NCBI GenBank assembly: GCA_937919795.1
Contig: CALFOA010000228.1
Location: 1-14,648 of the forward strand
Length of the DNA stretch: 14,648 nucleotides
DNA from: an uncultured Neisseria sp.
Lineage (GTDB): Bacteria; Pseudomonadota; Gammaproteobacteria; Burkholderiales; Neisseriaceae
Direction of reading: 5' to 3'
In this document: positions 5,963 to 12,767 of the stretch, piece by piece
How positions within the stretch are numbered: the first letter of the stretch is position 1
Layout of the letters: the number at the start of each line of letters is the position of its first letter
The notes under the pieces: generated by a model
What the model was told of the DNA's origin: nothing
The model's input: the letters and a program-made list of their open reading frames with translations, nothing else
The model's database searches: none
Position numbers and translations under genes: made by a program

Positions 5963-7051
5963 TTTAAGCCAAACCGCAGCCGGTATTAACACCTCGCCGC
6001 GCATCAAATTGCGTGCAGTGCGAATCAGCGCCGCGCCGGCCACTTTGCCCGCCGAGTCGACTTCCAGCGCCGCGCTGAATTCGCCGCTCGGGTGTTCGAC
6101 CGACCAATTGCCGGATGGCGGCGCTTCGACCAAACCGGCCGCCACGCTGTCATCCATCACACAAGCGGTCGCTACGGTTACCGCCGCCAACACGCCGATG
6201 GCATCGTGGCAAACATGCGGAATAAAACAGCGGGTGTGCACCGCACCGCCGTGCAGCGGCCGGTTGAGCAGGCACATTTTCGGGTAGTTTTTCTGCGAAA
6301 CATCGCCCAAACCCATCGCCAGCGCCGCCTGCAAACGCAGTTTTTCCAGTATAGATTTCAATTCGGTGTCGGCGTTCATGTCCGCCACCGATTCATAAGC
6401 GGTGCGCTGCACATCTTCGGCGCGCAACAGCACCATCGGCATGCCGTTGTCGATACAAGCGGCTTCCAGTTTGCCGAAACCCTCGATATCGAACACGTCT
6501 TTCGGCCGACCGGTCGGCAGCAGGCTGCCCGCCACCGAACCTTCGGTATCCAGAAAACGAATGCGCACCGGCGCAGCAGTACCGGGAACGCCGTCGATGC
6601 GCGCGTCGCCGTCATAAGCAATCTGCCCGCCGGGGGTTTGCACCGTAATGTCACTCAGCATACCGGTGTTCACGGTAAGCACCCGCAGCGTGGTCTCGTC
6701 GCCCTGCGCTTTCACCATGCCGGTTTCCAGCGCAAACGGCACCGCCGCCGCCAGCATATTGCCGCAATTGGGCTGGGTGTCTACCGTATCCTTGTTCGGC
6801 TGCAATTGGGCAAACAGAAATTGTAAGTCCACGCCCGGCGTGTTGCCCGGCGAAACGATGCCGACTTTACTGCTTAAAGGATGAGCACCGCCGACACCAT
6901 CGATCTGGCGCGGATCGGGCGAACCCATCGCGGCCAACAGCACCGCATCGCGCGAAGCCGTTTCCACCGGCAAATCGCTCGCCGCAAAAAACAAGCCTTT
7001 CGAGCTGCCGCCGCGCATCAACATGGCCGGAATCGCTGTCTGCCTGCTCAT
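5945..7051 (-). CDS. galD: PrpF-family 4-oxalomesaconate tautomerase (GalD/LigU-like)
   Basis: A 368-residue PrpF-superfamily protein resembling Pseudomonas putida GalD, which interconverts tautomers of 4-oxalomesaconate in gallate breakdown. The related LigU acts in protocatechuate 4,5-cleavage. Family motifs visible are LMRGGSSKG (11-19), GSPDPRQIDGVGG (43-55), LSSKV with K62, the cysteine motif PNCGN (C96), and the C-terminal EHPSGEF. The fold is cofactor-free with two similar halves. The ATG at 7049-7051 is chosen because AAGGA lies about seven bases upstream; an in-frame ATG at 7069 lies ahead of that site. It is the first minus-strand gene after the regulator's divergent promoter. The last five codons and stop fall inside a Correia-like repeat, so the native C-terminus was probably altered. 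A PrpF-type aconitate isomerase is the main alternative, but the gene neighbours favour the aromatic pathway. Confidence 0.85.
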   Translation of the reverse strand: MSRQTAIPAMLMRGGSSKGLFFAASDLPVETASRDAVLLAAMGSPDPRQIDGVGGAHPLSSKVGIVSPGNTPGVDLQFLFAQLQPNKDTVDTQPNCGNMLAAAVPFALETGMVKAQGDETTLRVLTVNTGMLSDITVQTPGGQIAYDGDARIDGVPGTAAPVRIRFLDTEGSVAGSLLPTGRPKDVFDIEGFGKLEAACIDNGMPMVLLRAEDVQRTAYESVADMNADTELKSILEKLRLQAALAMGLGDVSQKNYPKMCLLNRPLHGGAVHTRCFIPHVCHDAIGVLAAVTVATACVMDDSVAAGLVEAPPSGNWSVEHPSGEFSAALEVDSAGKVAGAALIRTARNLMRGEVLIPAAVWLKFSEKT

Positions 7052-7206
7052 TCTGTATCCTTTCCACATCGCTAGCCGATAAGATAATGCTCGGATTATT
7101 ATGGCTAAAAAACCTTTTTAAAAGCTGATATACTGTCTATCAGCTATAACAAAATTAAATAGCTTTTAGAACAGAAAATAATATTAATATCATAATAGGC
7201 GGAAAA
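7052..7206. promoter_or_regulatory. divergent control region with dyads, likely LysR-type operators
   Basis: 155 AT-rich base pairs between galD-like and the LysR-type gene. AGCTGATA (7123-7130) and TATCAGCT (7138-7145) form a perfect 8-bp dyad around 7 bp. AGCTAT (7142-7147) and ATAGCT (7159-7164) form a second, overlapping one. AGCT thus recurs at 7123, 7142 and 7161, a 19-bp step. A third small dyad, ATAAT/ATTAT, lies at 7084-7099, nearer galD. TATACT (7129-7134) inside the first dyad could be the -10 box of the regulator gene, which would fit autorepression. LysR regulators typically bind interrupted dyads in such divergent spacers. The binding sites are inferred, not proven. Confidence 0.6.
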
Positions 7207-8130
7207 ATGGACTTGAAACAATTAAAATACTTCATGCACGTGGCCGAACTCGGCAGCTACACCCGCGCCGCCGACTTCCTCGGCGTCGCCCAGCCATTGC
7301 TCAGCCGCCAAATCCGCCTGCTGGAAACTGAGCTGCGCCATAACCTGCTCAACCGCCACGGCCGCGGCGTCTCGCTCACCGATTCCGGCCGCATCCTGCT
7401 TGATCATTGCCGTGTTATCCAACAGCAAATCGATGCCATCCAGGAAGATTTAAGCGCCAGCAGCGGCAAACTCACCGGCCACATCACCCTCGGCCTGCCG
7501 CCGACCGTAGCCAAATTATTGTCGGTAGACATCATCAAACAATTCCACCAGCAACTGCCCGACGCCCAAATCAGCATCATCGAAGGACTCACCAGCCACC
7601 TGCAGGAAAATCTGCAACAAGGCAAAATCGATATGGCGCTGCTGTACAACCCCGCCTACTCGTCCCAACTCGACAAACAATTGTTTTACGAAGAGCGGCT
7701 GCACCTGATTGCGCCGAAAAACCATGCGTTAACCATACCCGCGGGCGGCCTTACCGCCGCGCAATTGGCCGAATTGCCGCTGATTGCCCCTTCCGCCCCC
7801 AATTCTTTCCGCTTGCTGATCGAAGAAGAAATGGCACGCTACAATCTGGTGCCGACCATCCGCTTGGAAATCAACAGCGTGGAAGCCATGCTCAAATTGG
7901 TTTCCGAAGGCATGGGCTACGCCATCCTGTCGCCCGGCACCATCGAATTGATGCGCCACCCCGAAAGCGTGGAAGTGATTCCGATCGCCTCGCCGGTGTT
8001 TACCAGCCAATTGTTTCTCGCCACCTCGGCCAAACACACTTTATCGCGTACCCAGCGCGAGCTGATGCGCCTGCTGCAAGACATCGCCCCTTTACTGGGA
8101 AAAACCTGCCCGACTACCGCTACCGCCTGA
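7207..8130 (+). CDS. LysR-type transcriptional regulator of the catabolic cluster
   Basis: A 307-residue LysR-family regulator. Residues 1-60 form the winged helix-turn-helix (LKQLKYFMHVAELGSYTRAA, then LLSRQIRLLE), followed by the linker helix and a two-lobed effector-binding domain (about 90-295) with ALLYNP and the SVEAMLKLVSEGMGYAILSP region typical of the family. It is transcribed away from the galD-like gene across a 155-bp spacer with operator-like dyads, the classical layout for a regulator controlling a divergent pathway operon plus itself. The effector is probably an intermediate such as shikimate, protocatechuate or an oxalomesaconate relative, by inference from the neighbours. GGCGGA precedes the ATG. 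The photolyase gene starts only 6 bp after its stop codon. Confidence 0.9.
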   Translation: MDLKQLKYFMHVAELGSYTRAADFLGVAQPLLSRQIRLLETELRHNLLNRHGRGVSLTDSGRILLDHCRVIQQQIDAIQEDLSASSGKLTGHITLGLPPTVAKLLSVDIIKQFHQQLPDAQISIIEGLTSHLQENLQQGKIDMALLYNPAYSSQLDKQLFYEERLHLIAPKNHALTIPAGGLTAAQLAELPLIAPSAPNSFRLLIEEEMARYNLVPTIRLEINSVEAMLKLVSEGMGYAILSPGTIELMRHPESVEVIPIASPVFTSQLFLATSAKHTLSRTQRELMRLLQDIAPLLGKTCPTTATA

Positions 8131-8136
8131 TTTGCC

Positions 8137-9552
8137 ATGACCCAAGCCATTACCCTCGTCTGGTTCCGTCGCGACCTGCGCACCTTCGACCACAGCGCGT
8201 TGCAAACCGCCATCCGCCAAGGCCGCCCGCTGGCTGCGGTGTTTCTGTTCGACCGCGATATTTTGGATTCACTGCCAGCCAACGACCGCCGTTTAAGCTT
8301 TATCCATCAATGCCTCAGCGAGTTGCACAGCAAACTGGCCGAATTGAACATTCCGCTCTATTTCCGCCACGGCCGCGCCGATACGGAAATTCCCGCGCTA
8401 GCCGCCGAACTCGGTGCCGCTGCCGTGGTGTGCGCCGAAGACTACGAACCACAAGCCATCGCGCGCGATACCCGGGTGGCCGCCAAGCTGATAGACGCCA
8501 ACATCGAATTTCAAGCAGTTACCGACCAAGTGATGCTGGCCAAATCCGCGGTGATGACCCAGCAAGACCGCCCTTATCAGGTGTTCACCCCTTATTACAA
8601 AGCCTGGCTCGCCATCGTCGCCGAACAATACGCCGGCTGGCAAAGCCGCGACGATTGGGCGACTGTGCAGCAGTTGCAACAAAAACTGCCCGCTACCCTG
8701 CCCGCCTGCCCGCCGCCACCTGCTTTGTCCGAACTCGGCTTTGCCACGCAAACCTTGGTACAAAACGGCGGCGAAACGGCCGCCCAAGCCGCGCTCGGCG
8801 ATTTTCTCGATAGACTGGCCGACTACCCGCTCAGCCGCGATTTTCCGGCCAAACGCGGCACCTCGCAGCTTTCCGCCCATCTGCGCTTCGGCACCCTTTC
8901 CATCCGCCATCTGGTGTATCTGGCCAAACAGGCCGATAACGAAGGCGGCACGCTGTGGCTGAAAGAATTGGCTTGGCGCGAGTTTTTCCAGCAACTGCTC
9001 TACCATTACCCGCAAGTAACCGACCAAGCCTTCCGCGCCGAATACCGCCATCTGGCCTGGCAAAACCATCCCGAATGGTTGGAGCGCTGGCAAAACGGCC
9101 AAACCGGCTACCCCATCATCGATGCCGCCATGCGCGCGCTGAAACAAACCGGCCAAATGCACAACCGCCTGCGCATGATTACTGCCAGCTTCTTGTGTAA
9201 AGACTTATTAATCGACTGGCGCTTGGGGCAAGACTGGTTTGCCGCCCAGCTATTGGATTTCGATCTGGCTGCCAACAACGGCAACTGGCAATGGGTGGCC
9301 GGTACCGGCTGCGATGCCCAACCCTATTTCCGCATCTTTAATCCGATTACACAGTCTTACAAATTCGATCCCGAAGGCCGCTTTCTGCGCCGCCATCTGC
9401 CCGAGATTGCCCACCTCGACAACACCTTAATCCATGCCCCTTGGCGCGCCGGCAGTGATATCGATTGCCACGGCTATCCACCGCCGATAGTGGAGCACGC
9501 CGTACAACGTGAACAAGCCATTACTTTGTTTGCTGCCGCAAAAGCGGGCTAA
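8137..9552 (+). CDS. phrB: deoxyribodipyrimidine photolyase (class I CPD photolyase)
   Basis: A 471-residue flavoprotein expected to split UV-induced cyclobutane pyrimidine dimers with blue light; E. coli PhrB is about the same length (472). The N-terminal alpha/beta antenna domain (1 to about 135) opens with LVWFRRDLRTFDH. The FAD-binding helical domain holds ELAWREF (277-283), GYPIIDAAMRAL (324-335), MHNRLRMITASFL (341-353) and WQWVAGTGCDAQPYF (384-398). W384, W361 and W308 align with the tryptophan triad (W382, W359, W306) that photoreduces the flavin in E. coli. The ATG lies 6 bp after the LysR stop codon with no good ribosome binding site of its own, which suggests translational coupling. 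A cryptochrome is less likely because the C-terminus ends at the photolyase core. Confidence 0.95.
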   Translation: MTQAITLVWFRRDLRTFDHSALQTAIRQGRPLAAVFLFDRDILDSLPANDRRLSFIHQCLSELHSKLAELNIPLYFRHGRADTEIPALAAELGAAAVVCAEDYEPQAIARDTRVAAKLIDANIEFQAVTDQVMLAKSAVMTQQDRPYQVFTPYYKAWLAIVAEQYAGWQSRDDWATVQQLQQKLPATLPACPPPPALSELGFATQTLVQNGGETAAQAALGDFLDRLADYPLSRDFPAKRGTSQLSAHLRFGTLSIRHLVYLAKQADNEGGTLWLKELAWREFFQQLLYHYPQVTDQAFRAEYRHLAWQNHPEWLERWQNGQTGYPIIDAAMRALKQTGQMHNRLRMITASFLCKDLLIDWRLGQDWFAAQLLDFDLAANNGNWQWVAGTGCDAQPYFRIFNPITQSYKFDPEGRFLRRHLPEIAHLDNTLIHAPWRAGSDIDCHGYPPPIVEHAVQREQAITLFAAAKAG

Positions 9553-9562
9553 AACAGGTATA

Positions 9563-9574
9563 TGCCTGTCTGAA
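9563..9574 (+). repeat. single DNA uptake sequence after phrB
   Basis: An exact TGCCTGTCTGAA 10 bp beyond the phrB stop codon. It has no full inverted partner. Confidence 0.9.
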
Positions 9575-9846
9575 AAAATAAGAAAGTGCTTTTGGGCTTC
9601 ATAGAACCACGGTCTGATTGTCGATAATCCAACTTTTCTTTGCAAACAGCTTAAAAACAGCAAAAATAAAACCCTTAAACTACAACTTATTACAAAAAAC
9701 CCACCAAGCACAAGACAGATAATGCTTGTCTATTTCCATCAATTACATTACATTGAGTCTCAATTACACGGAGCAACAGCTCCGGCAATGCCAAGTAAAC
9801 AAAGGCAATAATGAAATAGAGAAACCATAACTGCTGTAAACATTTA

Positions 9847-9882
9847 TACAAACTAGGCTGCCCAAGGGCAGCCTAGTTTGTA
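9847..9882. terminator. strong 17-bp hairpin, possible terminator
   Basis: Perfect 17-bp arms (9847-9863, TACAAACTAGGCTGCCC, with 9866-9882) leave a minimal loop. It is not built from uptake sequences. Both tails are only mildly T-rich. It may terminate readthrough from phrB or a small RNA of this spacer. Confidence 0.5.
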
Positions 9883-9905
9883 TTGGTTGTTTGGCTATTT
9901 CATAA

Positions 9906-9968
9906 TGCCTATCTGAAAGCAGAACTTCTGCAAGGCTGAAATTCCCACGCTTATTTTTCAGACAGGCA
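9906..9968. repeat. imperfect inverted DUS pair
   Basis: A single-mismatch copy TGCCTATCTGAA (9906-9917) faces an exact reversed copy (9957-9968). Between them GCAGAA (9919-9924) and TTCTGC (9926-9931) form an extra small dyad. The degenerate copy may be an eroding uptake signal. Confidence 0.7.
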
Positions 9969-9996
9969 TAACAGATATTCAAACCCTTACCAAAAC

Positions 9997-10030
9997 CAAA
10001 CCGGTTTTCCTGATCCAGAAAACCGGTTTG
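9997..10030 (-). terminator. probable intrinsic terminator of the ypjD-like gene
   Basis: Perfect 13-bp arms (CAAACCGGTTTTC at 9997-10009 and its complement at 10018-10030) around an 8-base loop, 36 bp beyond the gene's stop codon. On the minus strand the stem is followed by GTTTTGG, a short T-tract. Confidence 0.65.
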
Positions 10031-10050
10031 AGCTATCTTCATTCTCTTGA

Positions 10051-10062
10051 TGCCTGTCTGAA
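10051..10062 (+). repeat. single DNA uptake sequence after the ypjD-like gene
   Basis: An exact TGCCTGTCTGAA 4 bp beyond the stop codon of the ypjD-like gene. The nearest inverted partner is the reversed copy at 9957-9968. Confidence 0.9.
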
Positions 10063-10066
10063 ACCC

Positions 10067-10879
10067 TCAACCACCTTTGTGTAACATCACTTCCAGCACA
10101 AACTTGCTGCCCACATAAGCCAACATCAGGCTGACAAAGCCCACGATACTCCACACCGCCACTTTTTTACCGCGCCAACCCGATTGGTGCCGCTTAAACA
10201 GCAAACCGGCATAAATCAACCAGGAGAGGATGCCGAATACCGTTTTATGCGAAAAGCGCGCTGCTACGCCGAATATTTCTTCCGAAAAAAAAGTCCCGCT
10301 CGCCACCGATACCGTCAACAGCAAAAAACCCGCCCACATGCCTTGGAACATCAGTTTTTCCAAGCTCAGCAACGGCGGCAAAAAAGACACCATCGGCGAG
10401 AAACGGTGTTGGTGCAGATGGCGGTCGAGCCACAAAATCAGCACCGCCAACAGCGCCGTAATACCAAATAATCCATAGGCCAGCAGCGAGGAAGCAATGT
10501 GCAGCACAAACGGCCAATTTGCCGCCAGATAACCAGTGTAATGCCCCGGAAACACAATGGCCGCCAGCATAGAGAGCGCCGCAATCGGATACAGCAGCAA
10601 TTGCAGACCGCGCAGGCGGTAGAAAAAACTGCCGGCAAAATACAGCATCAGCATCAGCCATACAATCAGGCTGATGGAGTAACCAAAGCCCAGTATCACC
10701 AGCTTGCCGCCGAGCACCGGCCACCACACCACAAAGCCGTGCGCCAGCAGCGCTCCGCCCAAAATCAGCAATTCGGATTTAATCGGATAGGGTTTGTCGC
10801 TCCCTGAGCGCTGAAAGCGCCAAACGAAGGCGGCCAACAGGCCGTACACAATCGTCAGACAAATCAAAAGAATCGGCAT
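10067..10879 (-). CDS. ypjD: YpjD-like inner-membrane protein of the CcsA/HemX (cytochrome c assembly) family
   Basis: A 270-residue integral membrane protein with about eight hydrophobic segments. Two conserved histidines stand at helix ends: H127 (FVLHIASSLLAYG) and H211 (RFSHKTVFGILSW), the pattern of CcsA/CcmC/HemX-type proteins that bind or handle haem. The tryptophan-rich WWD motif of true cytochrome c synthetases is not evident. The E. coli relative YpjD also lies next to ffh, and the divergent pairing with ffh is seen here across 157 bp, which supports the assignment. TAGGA precedes the ATG at 10877-10879. The exact function is unknown; a role in haem or cytochrome biogenesis is inferred from the family only. 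Confidence 0.85.
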   Translation of the reverse strand: MPILLICLTIVYGLLAAFVWRFQRSGSDKPYPIKSELLILGGALLAHGFVVWWPVLGGKLVILGFGYSISLIVWLMLMLYFAGSFFYRLRGLQLLLYPIAALSMLAAIVFPGHYTGYLAANWPFVLHIASSLLAYGLFGITALLAVLILWLDRHLHQHRFSPMVSFLPPLLSLEKLMFQGMWAGFLLLTVSVASGTFFSEEIFGVAARFSHKTVFGILSWLIYAGLLFKRHQSGWRGKKVAVWSIVGFVSLMLAYVGSKFVLEVMLHKGG

Positions 10880-11036
10880 CGGTTATCCTAACTTGCGCAT
10901 ACTCAGAACGGCGCCGGTAGTGTAAAATACACCGATTTTAGCAAAGAACACCCCGCGCGTGGCATCAATTGTAAGCCGCGCGCACGTGGCAGACCGCATT
11001 TTGCACTCTAACTGCCGCTATTTTGAAGGATTAATT

Positions 11037-12401
11037 ATGTTAGACAACTTAACCAACCGGTTTTACACGGTATTCCGCAACATCCGCGGCCAAGCGCGTT
11101 TGGATGAAGAAAATATCAAACCCGCGCTGCGCGAAGTACGTTTGGCGCTGTTGGAAGCCGACGTGGCGCTACCGGTAGTCAAAGATTTTGTCGCCGACTT
11201 AAAAGCCAAAGCCGTCGGCCAGGAAATCAGCGAAAACCTCACTGCCGAGCAAGCCTTTATCAGTATCGTCAATCAGGCACTGATTGATTTGATGGGCAAA
11301 CAAAACAGCGCGCTCAACCTCGCCGTATCACCGCCTGCGGTGGTATTGATGGCCGGTTTGCAGGGTGCGGGTAAAACCACCACCGTCGGCAAACTCGCGC
11401 GCCTGCTGAAAAATCAGGACAAAAAGAAAAAAATCCTGCTGGTTTCCGCCGACGTTTACCGCCCGGCGGCGATTGAACAATTGAAACTGTTGGCCGAACA
11501 AGTGGGCGTGGATTTCTTCCCGTCCGACAACAGCCAGCAACCGGTTGCCATCGCCCGTGCAGCAGTGGATTATGCCAAACGCCATTACTATGATGTGCTG
11601 ATGGTCGATACCGCCGGCCGCCTCGCCATCGATGAAGAAATGATGGACGAAATCAAGGCGCTGCACACAGCAGTAAAACCGGTAGAAACCCTGTTTGTGG
11701 TCGATGCCATGCTCGGCCAAGATGCGGTAAACACTGCACAAGCCTTTAATGAAGCGCTGCCCTTAACCGGCGTGGTGCTCACCAAAATGGACGGCGACTC
11801 ACGCGGCGGTGCCGCCCTGTCGGTACGCCAAATCACCGGCAAACCGATTAAGTTTATCGGTGTCGGCGAGAAAATCGACGGCCTCGAAGCCTTCCACCCC
11901 GAACGTATCGCCAGCCGCATCCTCGGCATGGGCGACGTGATGACCTTGGTAGAAGATGTTCAACGCGGCATTGACGAAGACATCGCCACCGAAATGGCGA
12001 AAAAGCTGAAAAAAGGCAAAGGCTTCGACCTGAACGACTTTAAAGCGCAAATCCAGCAAATGCGCAATATGGGCGGCTTGGAAAACATCATGTCGAAAAT
12101 GCCGGGTGAACTGGGACAATTATCGAAACAAATCCCCGAAGGCACCGCCGAAAAAGCGATGGGCCATGTGGAAGCCATCATCAATTCGATGACACCGAAA
12201 GAGCGCGCCAACCCTGCCTTGATTAAAGCCAGCCGCAAACGCCGCATCGCCGCCGGCTCCGGCACCACCGTGCAGGAAGTGAACAAAATGCTCAATCAGT
12301 TTGAACAGTCGCAGAAGATGATGAAAATGTTCAGCGGCAAAGGTATGTCTAAACTGATGGGCATGGCGAAAAACATGAAAGGGATGTTCCCCGGAATGTA
12401 A
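11037..12401 (+). CDS. ffh: signal recognition particle protein Ffh (SRP54)
   Basis: The GTPase protein of the bacterial signal recognition particle. It binds 4.5S RNA and signal sequences of nascent membrane proteins and pairs with the receptor FtsY. At 454 residues it matches the family (E. coli 453). The N-terminal helical bundle is about 1-85. The G domain carries GLQGAGKTTTVGK (107-119), DTAGRLAIDEE (191-201) and TKMDGD (249-254). The C-terminal M domain (from about 325) is methionine-rich and ends MGMAKNMKGMFPGM. I start it at 11037 because GAAGGA lies 6 bases upstream and MLDNLTNRF is the family N-terminus. An in-frame ATG at 10959 adds 26 unlikely residues. The stop codon abuts a DNA uptake sequence. 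An essential housekeeping gene; the call is secure. Confidence 0.98.
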   Translation: MLDNLTNRFYTVFRNIRGQARLDEENIKPALREVRLALLEADVALPVVKDFVADLKAKAVGQEISENLTAEQAFISIVNQALIDLMGKQNSALNLAVSPPAVVLMAGLQGAGKTTTVGKLARLLKNQDKKKKILLVSADVYRPAAIEQLKLLAEQVGVDFFPSDNSQQPVAIARAAVDYAKRHYYDVLMVDTAGRLAIDEEMMDEIKALHTAVKPVETLFVVDAMLGQDAVNTAQAFNEALPLTGVVLTKMDGDSRGGAALSVRQITGKPIKFIGVGEKIDGLEAFHPERIASRILGMGDVMTLVEDVQRGIDEDIATEMAKKLKKGKGFDLNDFKAQIQQMRNMGGLENIMSKMPGELGQLSKQIPEGTAEKAMGHVEAIINSMTPKERANPALIKASRKRRIAAGSGTTVQEVNKMLNQFEQSQKMMKMFSGKGMSKLMGMAKNMKGMFPGM

Positions 12402-12413
12402 TGCCTGTCTGAA
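12402..12413 (+). repeat. DNA uptake sequence directly after the ffh stop codon
   Basis: An exact TGCCTGTCTGAA beginning at the base after the TAA of ffh, so the extended ATGCC form shares the final A of the stop codon. A second direct copy starts 18 bp later at 12420. Confidence 0.9.
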
Positions 12414-12416
12414 AAG

Positions 12417-12453
12417 AAATGCCTGTCTGAAGAAAGTTTTCAGACAGGCATTT
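12417..12453 (+). terminator. ffh terminator built from an inverted DUS pair
   Basis: Arms 12417-12431 and 12439-12453 (15 bp, perfect) around a 7-base loop contain a forward (12420-12431) and a reversed (12439-12450) uptake sequence, followed by TATTTGC. It sits about 15 bp beyond the ffh stop codon, a typical terminator position. The extra copy at 12402 could compete for pairing with the reversed copy. Confidence 0.7.
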
Positions 12454-12492
12454 TATTTGCATAGTGAAATCACTATATTTATTGGGAGCAGC

Positions 12493-12639
12493 TATAGCGG
12501 AAAACTTACAAGCCACAAGGCAGTAAGCTTGTAAACAGTACAAGTAGCACGGAACCAATTCTGTTACTGCTTTAATCGTTCTCTTTGAGCGAAGGCGCCG
12601 CAACGCTGTGGCAGAAATAAAGTTTTTTTTGTTCTAAAA
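12493..12639. repeat. full-length Correia-like (CREE/NEMIS) element
   Basis: About 147 bp starting TATAGCGGAAAAC and ending in a degenerate inverted end near GTTCTAAA. It carries the Correia landmarks AACAGTACAAGTAGCACGGA and ATCGTTCTCTTTGAGCG, followed by AAGGCGCCGCAACGC. The length fits the long class of Correia elements. It lies between ffh and petC with a DUS hairpin on each side. Long-form elements are known to bind IHF and to carry outward promoters; neither is shown here. The right end is less well conserved than the left, so its exact boundary is uncertain by a few bases. Confidence 0.82.
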
Positions 12640-12658
12640 TATCCCCGAGTTAAACCTG

Positions 12659-12707
12659 AATATGCCTGTCTGAAAAATATACCTCGTATTTTTCAGACAG
12701 GCATATT
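12659..12707. terminator. 21-bp inverted DUS hairpin between converging ffh and petC
   Basis: Perfect 21-bp arms (12659-12679 and 12687-12707) around the loop TACCTCG contain a forward (12663-12674) and a reversed (12692-12703) uptake sequence. Its place between converging genes suggests a bidirectional terminator, although neither tail has a long T-tract. Confidence 0.6.
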
Positions 12708-12727
12708 CTTTCCCAACATCCGGCCAT

Positions 12728-12754
12728 AAAAAAGCAGAGCCTCGCAGCTCCGCT
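12728..12754 (-). terminator. intrinsic terminator of the petBC operon
   Basis: On the minus strand AGCGGAGC pairs with GCUCUGCU (one G-U pair) around a 6-base loop (12741-12746). The stem is followed by six T residues (12728-12733, read on the minus strand). It lies 13 bp beyond the petC stop codon and is the clearest rho-independent terminator in the window. Confidence 0.8.
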
Positions 12755-12767
12755 TTTATTTTGAATA

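Larger units (their letters stand above)
9553..10066. other. 514-bp gene-poor spacer with repeats and hairpins
   Basis: I see no convincing protein gene between phrB and the ypjD-like gene. The spacer is AT-rich and holds three exact uptake sequences and one degenerate copy, a 6-bp hairpin CGGAGC-AACA-GCTCCG (9769-9784), a 17-bp hairpin (9847-9882) and a 13-bp hairpin (9997-10030). The two genes point towards each other, so the spacer is the shared 3' region. A small RNA ending at the 9847-9882 hairpin is possible, but no clear promoter was identified. Confidence 0.6.

Noticed and set aside
7052..7069. Upstream ATG for the galD-like gene at 7069
   Set aside because: The AAGGA ribosome binding site lies downstream of this ATG and before the ATG at 7051, which matches the family N-terminus.
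7407..8813. 468-codon open frame on the plus strand spanning lysR and phrB
   Set aside because: An out-of-frame shadow rich in Arg, Pro and His, crossing two well-supported genes in other frames.
9760..9843. 27-codon hydrophobic ORF on the minus strand
   Set aside because: No ribosome binding site, a strong hairpin directly upstream, and no recognisable homology; kept only as a low-interest finding.
9764..10042. 92-codon open frame on the minus strand
   Set aside because: It runs through uptake sequences and two hairpins, and its sequence has no coherent protein character.
10959..11036. 26-residue N-terminal extension of Ffh
   Set aside because: The family start MLDNLTNRF at 11037 has an ideal GAAGGA site 6 bases upstream; the extension has no such site.
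12349..12603. 84-codon open frame on the minus strand after ffh
   Set aside because: It overlaps the ffh 3' end, three uptake sequences and a Correia-like element; this is repeat DNA, not a gene.
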